From contig CM072889.1 in NCBI GenBank assembly GCA_037013685.1, forward strand, positions 20,035,976 to 20,099,975: a DNA stretch of 64,000 nucleotides. The letters run 5' to 3'. The DNA is from Acridotheres tristis (lineage: Eukaryota > Chordata > Aves > Passeriformes > Sturnidae). The stretch's first letter is position 1; every line of letters starts with the position of its first letter. The position numbers were made by a program, and so were the translations under genes. The notes beneath the pieces were generated by a model. The model saw only the letters and a program-made list of their open reading frames with translations. It had not been told where the DNA came from and searched no databases. Shown piece after piece: positions 29,520 to 42,510 of this stretch.

Positions 29520-30271
29520 CCTGCTCCCATCCTTCCTTACCTGTGAGCTCCCTCCTCTCAGGTATTTTTTGCTGTTTTCATCCTTTCCCTTTGTTTTTGT
29601 GCACTTTCATACCTGTCATGGAGGAATATTGGGATGGAAAACTTTTCTCTCTCCCAATATTGGATTTTGCTCCACGTGTTATTGCAGTGTCTGCAGCAGC
29701 CTCATTTCCTCCTCCCTGTTCACACCTTTATTGCTGAGTTATTACCAGGTGCATTTTCTCTCCTGTCACTCTGCCATTTGACACAAGGTGATTCCTTTAA
29801 TTACAGGCTCATTTTTCAGAAGCTGGCTGGAAAGGCTGATGGGCAGAGCTGCCTCCCACATGTAGTGCAGTGTAGTTTTATTATCTCTGCATTTCACTCC
29901 TTGGCAGTGGTGCTGAACCTCGGATACAATTCAGATTTATTGCCCAAGAAGAACAAATAGCAACAAAAAGCAAAGAGGCTGTTCCTTAAAGCTGAGCAAA
30001 TACAGACAAAAATGCTAATATTCACTTGATTTAAAAAATTAATTAGCTTTAGTTGTTTTTTTATCCCCTTTGGCATTTGTTTTCCAGAACTCTGCATCCC
30101 ATCAGATTATACTAGTGTAAATGTTCTCAGAACGCTCATTTTTAGCTGAATTATTTGTGTGACCCCCAGGGATCAGTTCCTTGTAATTACACAAATCAAG
30201 TGCTTGGCTCACTCGTAGCTCCCCCCTGGTGCTGCCCCTGGCCTTGTGTGAGTGGAGCAGGGACCAGCAGA

Positions 30272-30796
30272 GCTCCTCCCTGAATCCCATCTCCTCCCTG
30301 CATCTCCTCCCTGAATCTCCTCCCTGAATCTCCTCCCTGAATCTCCTCCCTGAATCTCCTCCCTGCATCTCCTCCCTGAATCCCATCTCCTCCCTTCATC
30401 TCCTCCCTTCATCTCCTCCCTGAATCTCCTCCCTGCATCTCCTCCCTGAATCTCCTCCCTGCATCTCCTCCCTGAATCTCCTCCCTGCATCTCCTCCCTG
30501 AATCTCCTCCCTGAATCTCCTCCCTGAATCCCATCTCTTCCCTGCATCACCTCCCTGCATCTCATCTCCTCCCTTCATCTCCTCCCTTCATCTCCTCCCT
30601 GAATCTCCTCCCTGAATCTCCTCCCTGAATCTCATCTCCTCCCTGAATCCCCTCCCTGAATCTCCTCCCTGCATCTCCTCCCTGAATCTCCTCCCTGAAT
30701 CCCATCTCCTCCCTGAATCTCCTCCCTGAATCCCATCTCCTCCCTGAATCTCCTCCCTGAATCTCCTCCCTGAATCTCCTCCCTGAATCTCCTCCA
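30272..30796. repeat. 13-bp CTCCTCCCTGAAT minisatellite, about 40 copies
   Basis: A C/T-rich array of CTCCTCCCTGAAT and CTCCTCCCTGCAT units over 525 bp. The minus strand is purine-rich and yields spurious GGDSGRRFREE frames. Confidence 0.96.
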
Positions 30797-30898
30797 GCTC
30801 TCCACGGGCTCCCTGAGCTGGAGCAGCAGGAATGAGAGAGGAAATTTGAAACCAGGGCAGCACCTGCTGCTGCTGTGGCCCAGCTCCCTCCTGGGGCC

Positions 30899-31060
30899 AC
30901 ACAGGTGTCACTGCCACACAGGTGTCACTGCCACACAGGTGCCATTCCCAGCCAGGTGTCACTGCCACACAGGTGTCACTGCCACACAGGTGTCACTGCC
31001 ACACAGGTGCCATTCCCAGCCAGGTGTCACTGCCACACAGGTGCCATTCCCAGCCAGGTG
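30899..31060. repeat. 17-bp CACAGGTGTCACTGCCA minisatellite
   Basis: About ten copies of CACAGGTGTCACTGCCA with a CATTCCCAGC variant. Each copy holds a CAGGTG E-box. It starts only 100 bp after the previous array. Confidence 0.94.
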
Positions 31061-31219
31061 CTGTGCCAGGAGCTCAGTTCCTGAGCCAGGCTCAGGGTGG
31101 AAAAAGTTTTATCAGGTAAAAATCCCCTGAAGGTTTCCCTGCCCTCTTGGCCTCTGCAGTCAGTGCAGGTGGAGGCACCAGGGTGTTGTGGAGGAGCCTC
31201 TCCCTCAGAAAGCAGCGAT

Positions 31220-31510
31220 GGAGCATTAATAGAGCATTAATAGAGCACTAATAGAGCATTAATAGAGCATTAATAGAGCACTAATAGAGCAGTAATAGAG
31301 CATTAATAGAGCATTAATAGAGCACTAATAGAGCAGTAATAGAGCATTAATAAAGCAGTAATAGAGCACTAATAGAGCAGTAATAGAGCAGTAATAGAGC
31401 ATTAATAAAGCAGTAATAGAGCATTAATAGAGCAGTAATAGAGCATTAATAAAGCATTAATAGAGCATTAATAAAGCATTAATAGAGCATTAATAAAGCA
31501 GTAATAGAGC
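31220..31510. repeat. 11-bp AGAGCATTAAT minisatellite, about 26 copies
   Basis: AGAGCATTAAT, AGAGCACTAAT and AGAGCAGTAAT units alternate. AT-rich and rich in stop codons in all frames. Confidence 0.96.
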
Positions 31511-34500
31511 TGCAGAAGGGTCTCTGCAGGTGTCACAGACCCCTGCCACACTCACAGCACCTCCCAGACCCCATTCCAGCCCCTCCAAGGCAGGGACAGC
31601 TCCCCCAGCCCAGGGGGTGCTCAGGGGGCAGCACAGCTGCTCCAGCTGTGCCCGAGGTGGGCAGACCGTGCAGGAAGAGCAGCAGCCTCCTCCTGCAGGC
31701 AGCACCTGCACCCCCAGGGCTGCTCCTGAGCCTGTCCCCCTGCACCAGGCACGTGTGACCATGGTGAACTGGGACTGGACACTCGTCTGCTGCATTTCCC
31801 AGTGGGAAAAGCTGCACAGGAAAAGACAAAATAGAGGTTTAGCAATGTAGCAGGAGGTGGTGAGGAGAGAGAACAAGTACCTGGGCTATTTCAGGGCTTT
31901 AAAAACCAATAAATCAAGAGCCTCAAAACTCTCCTTGCCCTCGATGTGCAGGAGAGCTTGGTGGAGTCAGCAGAGACAGAGAAGCCTGTACTGAAGACAG
32001 GAGTGGTGCAAGAAGTGTTCTGGGGTTTTAATCCGTGCTGGGCAATAAATTCCTCATTAGCCTTGGGCAGAACATGTCAGAACTGGGTTTTCATTTCCTT
32101 CTTTGTGAAAATGCTCGTGTGGGAATAACATCTGAGCTGGGAGGTGCTGCTGGCAGACAAGCTGTGTTCCTGAACCAAGGAGCAGGCACAGGAGCCAAGC
32201 TGGTGATGAACCAGAACAATTCCTGGAGCTCTGCAGCACTGCCAGGAGCTCGTGCTGAACTTGCTGCTGAATCTGAAATGCACTTCAGCCCTAAGCATTT
32301 ACTTTTCAAATACAATTTTGAACCTCACTTCATTGCTGCCTGTCTGCCCTGCTCTGCTCCCCTGATTTCCTGCTGCCTCTGATGAATACTTTTCATCTTT
32401 GGCATATTTATTTTTTGATTTGGAGTTTCTAAGGGCAAGTAGATCCTTCTTGCATGGCTGGGATATGCCCAGCATACCCAGAAAACGGAAAGAAAATGAA
32501 CAACAACAATATTGTAAAGATCTCTGACAATGAAAGGCTGATTTATTTATGTGCTGTGGTAGAAGGTAGCCCAGTAGTGGATTAAGACTTACAAAGGAGT
32601 AATAAAACCAACTTAATTTAAATATTTCTTCTTTTTTACAGCGGGGAGAATGGGAATTGGGGGGTTTAAAGGGTTTAAAGCTGTTGTGTTTGCATCATCC
32701 CTGTCTGTGCCTGTGTGTAAGAGTGGGTTATTAGTAAATCACTGGTCCATATGCATATTTTACAGGTATCATATTCAAACCCCAGTGATGAACTAGTCTG
32801 TGCATCATTCAGTTCTTAGGTTGGAAGCCTTTTTTAGATATAAATCACATGCATTATTTAAAAATCTCTCAGTCACTTTGCTGTCTGCAGAAGTGATTCA
32901 GCCCTTTGCAGCCCTGCACACAGGAGAGGTGAATCCCTTCCAAGGCTCTTCCTCCACGCACATTGAACATGGAAATGTGATTCCCCCGATGTTATTTAGC
33001 AGTGCTGGTTCTCGCAGTGCACTGATCACCCGTGAGAGCAGGATGTGTGTGTGGGGCAGAGCAGGAAGAGGCTCCTGGGCTCGCTCAGTGTCCCAGGGCA
33101 GCGGAGTCTGTGCCAGGCCACCCTGCAGGGTGAGCCAGCCGTGCTGCCTGCAGGGCTGTGCACACTGCACGTCCCAGCCGAGCCACACTCGGCCCGGCTC
33201 CGGCCTCTCCTCCAGAATTCCGGGGTTCCAGTGGCCTCTGCTTTGTTTGGGACAGTTCTGTGAGAAGCCCAGGGACAGCACCCAGTCGTGGTGGCTGCAC
33301 TTCCCATTACCTGATGTGCTTTAATTTACTCTGTGCTTTGTCCAAATAGAAGATTTTCAATATATCAGTTTTCTCTCTCAGGCTGAAGTCTGTGGGAAAG
33401 TTCCAGCTCTTCTCACTGCTATTATTTCCAATAATTAGAGTCAGAAAACAAAAAACTCCGGAAACTTTCTTTTGTCCGTTAAGTCAGAGACTTGGTTTGG
33501 CTCTTTTTTAGGTCTCCATAATATCTGAGACAAGAAATTTTCATTTGCTCTGAGTTCAGTTTGTACTTTTGCCCTTGCTGTGGGGAAAAAGGAGTTTGAT
33601 TCAGGCATGAGCTTCTGCAAATCTCTCTTAACAGATATCCAATAAAAACATATTAGGATTTGGCAGATAAGTTTTTCCCCAAATGAGTTTGCTTTGAGCA
33701 ATAGAGCCAGGGTGGAACATCTCATTTTTTTCCCTGGGACACTTGGGGAAAAGGCAGGAGAATGGCAGCACAGGGGCAGGAGCAGAGGTGGAAGGGAGGG
33801 GCCCAGCCATGGCAATCCTGTGCTTTACCTCTGTTCCCACTGGGAGTATTTTGGATTCTGGTGAAGCTCTCAGAATGCAGATTTGTCACTGGCAGCTGGA
33901 GGAGCTTGATGGTGGAAGAACAAAGTAGAAATTTATAATGTGCATATAACTGTAAAGAGAAGGATTTTTTTAGTGGGAGATCAGCAGCACTGCAGAGTAA
34001 TAATCATCTTAAAGGGTGACTCTCTAGAATTAGTTGTTATTTTGTTGGAGTCCTTTGAAATGGTTTCCATACTATATAATTATCTTAAATTTTAAGTGCT
34101 TCCTGCAGAGATAATGTGTGCATTTTTGCATTCTTATGTAAATGCTTTAGCAGTTCCCAGTGTGGAATTGGAAACGCCATTCAAAACCAGGTAATGGCTT
34201 TGCTAAGTCTAGGGGAAGAAATTCATCTTTTTCTTCCTCATCACTTTGCAGTTTGCATTCTGGGCTTTCCTGGCTGTGCTTGCAGCTCTGCCAGCAGCTG
34301 CTTTTCAGTAACAAACATCCAGTGCTGGGAGACACTGAAGAGAAGAGCTGGGGCTTCAAGAGACACGAGAGCAGCAGACAAACTTCAAACCTGCAGGAAG
34401 AAAGTAATTCCTTTGTAGACCCAGTTAATCCTAGGCAAAGCCACCGAGGAGTGATTCCAGAGACATTGTCCTGGGAGGGAGGGGCAGGAATCCTGCCAGG

Positions 34501-34983
34501 ATGAGAATTCTGAGTGCAGCAGCTGGATCAGTGCCCTGGGCAGGGGAATGGGAGATCAGGCAGAGGGGAAATGCAAAGATGGGCTCTTTGCTGGTTCACC
34601 TTTGTGCAGTCACCTGCAGGCTGGCTCTGCCCTGCTCACTCCTGGCTGGCTGCAGACAGGAAATACAGAATTATGTGACCTGGAAACAGAGAACCACAGC
34701 TCAGGGCAGGACCGACCCAAGGCACTTCAGATACCTCAACAAAAAATTCAGCAGTAATTTCCAAACTAAACCTGGGACCTGCCTTCAGATCCCTGCCCGT
34801 GCTACAGCACCCAGCACCTGCCAGTCTTGGCTTGAACTGTGCCTAAAACTTTCTGAACAGTGATACAGGGCTGAGCTTTAAAATCAAAGTGTTCACATCG
34901 TCCACTTTGGATGATTCAGGGACAAAGATTGCACTCAAACCTCCTAAATCCTTCCAGGGAGCTAACACTGTCAGAGAGATGAG

Positions 34984-35022
34984 ACGGAAATGGAAATAAT
35001 GGAAATGGAAATAATGGAAATG
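34984..35022. repeat. GGAAATAATGGAAAT short repeat
   Basis: Three copies of AATGGAAATGGAAAT in 39 bp. Confidence 0.85.
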
Positions 35023-36092
35023 GTTCTTTGACTCAGATTCTCTGGAAGCCGAGAGACTTGCTGGTGCAGAAGTCAGCCATTCGTACCTGGGGTTGAATTG
35101 TGTGTTTTTCTGATTTTTTCCCTGAGAGAACTCAGAAGAGCTCTCCTGTTGAAACGTTGCAGTGCAGAGATCTGCAGTGTTTGGTTCCTGGAGCAAGTGT
35201 CCCCCAGCATTCCCAGAAATCTGTGATTGCAGTCCAGGCTATCTTAGGTTAAGGTTTTAAATTGCACCTCCCAGAGACATTTGGGTGTCTTCCAAGTTTA
35301 AATGAGGTTTGCAAGTGTTCTACCAGGGACATGTTTCTCCTCTGCTGCTCAGACAACAGCAGCGTGGTGTCTCCCCAAAGTCTGGCTCCAGAGTGATCGT
35401 GACACAGCCCAGGGCAGCAGGGAGCCCTTTGGAAGTTCTGTCACTGTGGGGGACAGAAAGCAGAGCTCTGGAGCTTATCTGTGTGCTCAGATGGCTCCTG
35501 AAGGACAGGGCTGTTCCCTGGCTCCTGGCAAGGAGGACACACAAGCGCCGAAAAACTTCCCCCAAGCTCCAAACGCTTCAGGGCATGCATGGATGTGATG
35601 TGGGGAGGGAAGTGCAGCCTGGTCTCCGCGTGTGCCCCTCCCTGGGCGGGGTCCTCACCTGCTGAAGGTGAGGCAGGTGTGTCCTGCCTGTCAGCACCAG
35701 CTCTCAGCAAAGGGCCACTCAATCCCAATCTCATCTCCCCCGGATGATCCTTTATTGCCTTGGTATTAAAGGCTTTGCCATCGGCAATCTCAGATTATTA
35801 ATTATTATTAATTAGCCTGCCTTCTCTGATACAGACATCCCCCTGAGATCCTGTTAGCAGCACATGGCCAGTGGCATCCCTGGGGGAGGGGGGAGGAATT
35901 CCAAAGAGATCCCAGCTCTGTGTCAGGGTTTGGCTGCCAGGAGTGCCCTGGCCCTGTCAGCTCTGCTGAGCCTGGGGAACGCCCACCCATGGGTGCACAA
36001 AGGAATATTCAGGAAATCCAGCTCGTCTGGAAAGTCTCATGGTCCTTTGGTCACACAGAGGGGACAGGAGAGCTCTGCTGCTGGGGCTGCCC

Positions 36093-36288
36093 GGCAGGGG
36101 CACAGGGCACCCCTCCCTCACACGGACTCACCTGTTCACAGGTGCAGCCTGGCACAGGCTGGCAGCCCAGCAGGGCACAGGGCACCCCTCCCTCACACAG
36201 ATTCACCTGTTCACAGGTGCAGGCTGGCAGCCCGGCAGGGCACAGGGCACCCCTCCCTCACACGGACTCACCTGTTCACAGGTGGCCC
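36093..36288. repeat. 65-75-bp repeat with paired E-boxes, three copies
   Basis: Three copies start GGCACCCCTCCCTCACAC at 36106, 36181 and 36246. Each holds CACCTGTTCACAGGTG, a perfect inverted pair of E-boxes. Confidence 0.94.
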
Positions 36289-36481
36289 CTGCTCCCACAC
36301 AGCGATGCTGCAGCTCTGCCTTGTGCTGACTCCTGTTCCTTCAGCTGCCCTTCCCCACAAGACAAAACACTTTGTGACATTTCTTCATTTGCCATAGAAT
36401 TGAGGAGCATCCACTGCAAAAGGGCTCCCTGCTTGTAATTAACCAGCCAGACCTGGAGCCTGCTGCAAACGCTGAGGAGGC

Positions 36482-36529
<48 letters not shown>
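36482..36529. repeat. (TGT)16 microsatellite
   Basis: Forty-eight uninterrupted bases of TTG/TGT; the minus strand would read as poly-Asn or poly-Gln but is not a gene. Confidence 0.97.
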
Positions 36530-36618
36530 GGTGCAGCCCTTGAAGATAAAAGTGCATGAATTGACACCCATGAATTGATGGGTGTCACCCCAGAGCAGTT
36601 CTCCCCCCTGGCCCTGGC

Positions 36619-37220
36619 CCAGGACAAAGCCAGGACAAAGCCAGGACAAAGGCAGGACAGAAGCCAGGACAAAGCCAGGACAAAGCCAGGACAGAAGCCA
36701 GGACAAAGCCAGGACAGAAGCCAGGACAAAGGCAGGACAAAGCCAGGACAGAAGCCAGGACAAAGCCAGGACAAAGCCAGGACAAAGGCAGGACAAAGCC
36801 AGGACAGAAGCCAGGACAGAAGCCAGGACAGAAGCCAGGACAAAGCCAGGACAAAGCCAGGACAAAGCCAGGACAGAAGCCAGGACAAAGCCAGGACAAA
36901 GCCAGGACAAAGCCAGGACGAAGCCAGGACGAAGCCAGGACAGAAGCCAGGACAAAGGCAGGACAAAGGCAGGACAGAAGCCAGGACAAAGCCAGGACAG
37001 AAGCCAGGACAAAGCCAGGACAAAGGCAGGACAGAAGCCAGGACAAAGCCAGGACAAAGCCAGGACAGAAGCCAGGACAAAGCCAGGACAAATCCAGGAC
37101 AAAGCCAGGACAAAGCCAGGACAAAGCCAGGACAGAAGCCAGGACAGAAGCCAGGACAGAAGCCAGGACAGAAGCCAGGACAAAGCCAGGACAAAACCAG
37201 GACAAAGCCAGGACAAAGCC
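36619..37220. repeat. 11-bp AAAGCCAGGAC minisatellite, about 55 copies
   Basis: A 600-bp array of AAAGCCAGGAC and AGAAGCCAGGAC. Although 11 is not a multiple of three, three units (33 bp) lack stops in several frames on both strands, so long spurious frames of 200-290 codons arise. Confidence 0.97.
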
Positions 37221-37779
37221 ACTCTGCTCTCACCAGCCCTGCCGTGGGCTCAGAGCGGGAGCAGGGGGTGCAGGGCTGGCTCTAACTCAGAGCAGGAGGT
37301 GACCCCCACACTTCAAAGGGATTTTTTCAACTTAGGTCTGTGCTTTTTTAAAAAGCACACACTTAAATGACACGTGTAAGTTGAGGACATTCTGCTCAGC
37401 AGCTGTGCTGGAGAGATTTGACAATACCAGGATTTGATGGCAATTCTAAGTGCTGGAAATCTGATTGCAGTGTCTGGCAGGTTATCTCTGTAATAATGGA
37501 TTTAATATAAAATAGATTGCTTAGCATCTTTGGGGCTCTCTGCTCTAGCTCTGGGGAAGAAAGCTCTTCAAGCTGCTTTTTGCATCTTTCTCCTTTCCTT
37601 TAATATTTAAGCTTGGGTACACTGACTAATCAGAGGATCAGACGTACCAATCAAATTGGACTGTATTTATCAGAGACAACTTAAAAGATAGAGAACTGCA
37701 AATGCACAATAGTGAGGTGGAGCAACAAAGTCCACTTTACTTTGTCATGGCACAAATGACTGAAAATACCTCTGTTATG

Positions 37780-38057
37780 CAACTCAGTGGTGCAGCCTCT
37801 TCTGGAATGTTGTGCTTCACTTTTGGAAATGATAGAGGAAAAAAAAAAGAATTCAGTGAAGGTATTGAAAATTATTAAAGGCACCGAGAAACTTTCATAT
37901 GAGAAGAGATTTTAAAAGATTAGGGCTCTTAGTTAAGACAAGAGATGAATAAGCAGAGGCACGATGAGAGATGTGGGGTAATGAATGGCACAGGAGAGGC
38001 ACACTGAGTACTTTCATGTGCTGCTTCCCAAAATTAAAAGCCGAGAGAAGAAAGCTG

Positions 38058-38085
<28 letters not shown>
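37780..38085 (+). mobile_element. Old CR1/L3-like LINE fragment with A-tail
   Basis: Phrases such as TCTGGAATGTTGTGCTTCAC, ATTATTAAAGGCACCGAGAA, CTTTCATATGAGAAGAGAT, GGGGTAATGAATGGCACAGG and AAAATTAAAAG resemble the end of the reverse transcriptase region and 3' UTR of ancient amniote CR1/L3-type LINEs as I recall them. The fragment is diverged, has no usable frame, and is followed by 27 A residues at 38059-38085. The A-run may be unrelated, since CR1 elements normally lack long poly-A tails. Confidence 0.5.
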
Positions 38086-38088
<3 letters not shown>

Positions 38089-39660
38089 GTGTGCTATGAT
38101 AAAAAATAACAACAGACACATTTTAAATGTTTTCTGCAGTGCTGGATTCACCTGTGGAAGCCTGTGTGGCAGGGAACAGAGATAATGAGCTCAGGGAAAG
38201 GAGGAGAAGGATTGGCTGCTCTGGGGAAAACTGAGAGGAAAAGGGATTGTCTGGTGGTTTCCAGTGGGAGCAGGACTGAGCAGAGCTGGAATGATGCTGC
38301 AGCTCCCCTGGGCTCTGGGGCTTTGGTGCTCACAGGGACCTGCAGCTCCCTGGGCTCCTCCAGGCCAAGGCAGGATCTCTCCTAAAGCTGCAGAAATTAA
38401 AAGAGGGTAGGTGTAAGCCCTGGAATGGATGAAAATATGATTGATCATTCACTAATGGCAGAGTTTCCCTCTGCAATGATTCCAGCACCATCAGAGGTGA
38501 CCATGATGCAGAAGAGAAGAATTTGGGCTCAGTTGGATCTTCTGTCCTTCCTAGCAAACAAATTGTGTGTCAGAGCTTGGTGGGATGGGCTGGGGCAGGG
38601 CCCTGGGTTTGACATCTCTGAGGTGAAATCCTGGGCGTCTTGCAGCTGTTCTGAGCCCCATTCCAGGTTTTCTCCTGCAGGATTCGTTTCCTCTGCAGTA
38701 ACCAGAAGAGTTCCTGATTTCTGGGTGTACCATGCCTGGGTTCTCTTGCCCCAGTTAAGGAATGCTTTGGTTAATCAAAAGAACACAGTTGTAAGAGTGA
38801 AGGCAGGGGAAAATGCTGTGATTATTCATGGTTCTGTCCCAGTGAAATCCCAGCATTGCTTTCAGTCACTGGGTCTCTCCCTTGGGCCCTGATGGGCAGA
38901 CACAGCCAGCTTTGAATAACTGATAATAATAATTGATGGCCTAAATGGATTTAAAATCCTGGGCAAAGATGCCTTGGAGACACTGGCACAACTGAGTCAC
39001 TGCTGAGGGAAGAATAAGAGCAGTGAACAAAATTCACACCTTGGAATCGCTGTATTTGTAATTCATAGGTTTTAATTCACACCTCTGAATGGCTGTATTT
39101 AATTTGTAATTAATATGTAATAATTGATATTTGTAATTAATATGTTTTCTGTTCGCTGTGGGCATTTCTCCCTGAATTTGTGCACTTGGTTTGCTGTGCA
39201 GAGGAATCATTTCAGCTCTTTGCAGAGCTGGGTTCAGAGAATACCCAGTGACAGCCTGAAATGTCTCTGCAGGTCCTGGTTATCCAGCTGCTTCCTGGGG
39301 CTCACTGCACTCCTCACAGGAGCTCTGCACTAAATAATTTTACACACCACTGGCAGTTTGTGTTTCCCTTGATAGATAAATTCCTGTTTATTGCACTTGC
39401 AATAAGGAAAATCCATTCTGTGGAGTTGTTTGGGATCACTCTCCAGAAAACTTTGCCTTCCTCTCACTCCTTCCATTCAGTTGGCTTCCTGAATAAGCTC
39501 AGTGTCTCTTCTCTGTATCATTTTTGATCCAATTTTCTCCCTTCCATGGTTGTATGGCAGCACACACACCTTGAAGTGAACTCCAAGGGGATTTTTTGCA
39601 CGGTTCCACAGATGCCTGTTCTGTTTGTGTGGTGGCAGGTCAGCCTCTCTCCTGCAGTCA

Positions 39661-39854
39661 GTGTGAGAACTCACCTGGAGCTCACCCCAGCCCAGAATTG
39701 GTGTGAGAACTCACCTGGAGCTCATCCCAGCCCAGAATTGGTGTGAGAACTCACCTGGAGCTCATCTCAGCCCAGAATTGGTGTGAGAACTTACCTGGAG
39801 CTCATCTCAGCCCAGAATTGGTGTGAGAACTCACCTGGAGCTCATCCCAGCCCG
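39661..39854. repeat. 40-bp minisatellite, nearly five copies
   Basis: Copies start at 39661, 39701, 39741, 39781 and 39821 with GTGTGAGAACTCACCTGGAG. Each copy but one (ACTTACCTGG at 39781) has a CACCTG E-box. Confidence 0.96.
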
Positions 39855-40020
39855 GATTCTGCTCCTCCCTGGGCTGACCCCACCTGCCCTCAAAGCCCCC
39901 CAGTTTCTGGAGCTCTTTACTGGCACTGGCAGTGCTGGGTACAGCCACAGTTCAGGGTAAACACCCACAGGACCTGTGCACACAGATGGGAGCTGCTCTG
40001 ACACCACAGGACTCCCCAAA

Positions 40021-40405
40021 ATTGGTGAGCTCCATTGGAATGGGTGAGTTTAATTAAAATGGCTGAGCTTAATTAAAATGGGTGAGCTCCATGAAAATGG
40101 GTGAGCCCCATTAGAATGGGTGAGCTCCATGAAAATGGGTGAGCCCAATTAAAATGGGTGAGCCCAATTAAGATGGGTGAGCTCCATGAAAATGGGTGAG
40201 CCCAATTAAAATGGGTGAGCCCAATTAAGATGGGTGAGCTCCATGAAAATGGGTGAGCCCAATTAAGATGGGTGAGCCCAATTAGAATGGGTGAGCCCAA
40301 TTAAGATGGGTGAGCCCAATTAGAATGGGTGAGCCCAATTAAGATGGGTGAGCCCAATTAGAATGGGTGAGCCCAATTAGAATGGGTGAGCTCCATGAAA
40401 ATGGG
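40021..40405. repeat. 19-bp AATGGGTGAGCCCAATTAA minisatellite
   Basis: About twenty copies of AATGGGTGAGCCCAATTAA with a CTCCATGAA variant. It follows the 40-bp array by 170 bp. Confidence 0.96.
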
Positions 40406-41766
40406 CAGCACTGTGGGGTTGGGGCCTGTCTGGGGCAATGTGCTGGATCTGATCCCAAATGTTTTAGGGTAATTGTCATTTTCCATGGCTGCAGCAAAGG
40501 CTCAGGAAATCCTTCAGACTTCTCAGCCTGATGTCAGAGCTGTTCTTCCTGATCACATTAAAGCTGAATTATTTCCATCCTGTGCTCTTGGTACCGCTGC
40601 ACTTTTCAGGGTGATGGTCCAGAGGATGCACCTGGAACTTCACATGGCAGGGTGGAGAAAATCAATCTCTGTTAATAAAAAAAGGCAGGCTCAGTGGTGC
40701 AGAAAATCACTGCTCTGGAGCCTTAACGAGGCTCCTTCAAAAATTCATGATTATAAAATGGAATCCTGAGCTACATTATAGTTCTGAAAGAAATTGGGGT
40801 ATGGAGGGAAAAAAAAATCCAATTTTCATTAAGTGGAGAAAATAAAGGATAAATCCCAAATGCAGACGTAGTCATTGATCACAAGGAATAGAATTACATG
40901 CTCAATATATAAGAACATTTTCCAAGTTTCCCAAGTACACAATACTTCTCTTGAATACTTTTCAAAGTTAATTTTTCTTTTCTTGCTGTTTACTCATGCC
41001 TCTAGCTCCAAGTCCATCTGAACAAAATCTGGGATTTTTCTCACAAACTCCTTTGGGGGAGCTGCAGGATTTTCAGCCTGTGGTGAGAGAAGCATTGAAC
41101 AAACCCAGTCTTGACGTCCTGACTGGAGGAATTTGGTGATGGAACCCACAGTGCAGACTGAGAGTGCAATAAAAGGCAGAGATGAAACTTGTCCCTGCTC
41201 CTCCTGTGCAGGAGAGGCTGCAGAACATGAACTCCTTCCTGCCAGCAGCACCCCCTGCTCGGGGCCTGGGGAGTGGGAATTCTGCACCAGAGGCACTGGG
41301 AGCACAGAATAATGAACATTATTCCTGCGGGGGGTGGGTGTGGTGCTGCGGGGGTTGGGGCTGCAGATGTGTGTCCTGGAACAATTCCAGACTGGCTTTG
41401 ATGATATTTTAGCTTGGCATTGTGTAATGCAGCCTGAATTATTTTAGATATAATCCAGTCAGCCGCCTGCAAATACAGCTGCTCTAAGTGTGTGCCACGA
41501 GGTCCTTTTGCCATATTGTCATATGCCAAATTATTCATTTTCAATTATTTCTCACGTATTCAGTGCAGCTCCAGATTTGTTCCTGAAGGAACCTTTCAAT
41601 AGTTCAGGTTTCAGCTCAGCCCTGACACTTCATCCTGCTCACTTCAGCGTGGCTGAGTCACGACTGCAGGGAATCCAGCCCTGCTTTTTCACGTGTATTT
41701 ATTCATTTATTCGTTCATTCATTCAGTGCTAAGGGTGGATGTGTGAGGGGCTGGAGTGGCTGCAGT

Positions 41767-42008
41767 TAATTGTCATTTGGGGCAGTTTGTTGTCATTTGG
41801 GGCAGTTTGTTGTCATTTGGGGCAGTTTGTTGTCATTTAGGTGCAGTTTATTGTCATTTGGGGCAGTTTGTTGTCATTTAGGTGCAGTTTATTGTCATTT
41901 AGGTGCAGTTTATTGTCATTTGGGGCAGTTTGTTGTCATTTAGGTGCAGTTTATTGTCATTTAGGTGCAGTTTATTGTCATTTGGGGCAGTTTGTTGTCA
42001 TTTAGGTG
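41767..42008. repeat. 20-bp GGCAGTTTGTTGTCATTTGG minisatellite
   Basis: Twelve copies; two variants (GGGGCAGTTTG and AGGTGCAGTTTA) alternate in a higher-order pattern. Confidence 0.96.
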
Positions 42009-42510
42009 CCATCAGCAGTGGCTTCTGAGGCACACAGAGATGGGAATGCTGGAAATTTCTGTTTCACAGAAATAACTGTTTTCATCTGTTTTGTGTAGCA
42101 ATATCCATAGCACTGGGCTTCCCAGAACTCATTTGCATTGTTTGCATTGCAGGGATGGGCTGGAAGGACAGAGACAGGAAAACCTGGCCCTAGGATTCCA
42201 CACTGGTGTTTGTAACTTCTCCACGGGCTTGGCTGTGTGGGCTGGAGCCGCCGGTGTCAGTGGGGCTCCCAGCCCTGCTGGCTCCAGCACACTCCTCCTC
42301 AGTGCATTAATGCAGAATTTGCCAGCAGGGGGGACACAATGGCCAGTCTGCAGTTCCTGCTCTGCACCGATGTGCTCAGGGAAGCCCTGTCTGAACTCAC
42401 TTGGACTTGCCAAGCCCAGAAAATTCCATTTTCATGGGAATGCCCCCATGCCCCATTCCTTACTCAGAGCTCCCCTCTGCACCGAGCAGGGAAAGCATTG
42501 GATCGGTCTG

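Noticed and set aside
28514..29530. 338-codon minus-strand open frame, MGSGMGSG repeats
   Set aside because: It is the read-through of a 12-bp satellite; other frames are equally open and there is no promoter, splice site or known domain.
34984..35022. GGAAAT repeat as a NFAT-like site cluster
   Set aside because: The tract is only 39 bp of simple repeat and the motif occurs in other simple tracts; no further support.
36341..37370. Several 200-290-codon frames on both strands
   Set aside because: They overlap one another over the 11-bp satellite and differ only by frame; repeat artefact.
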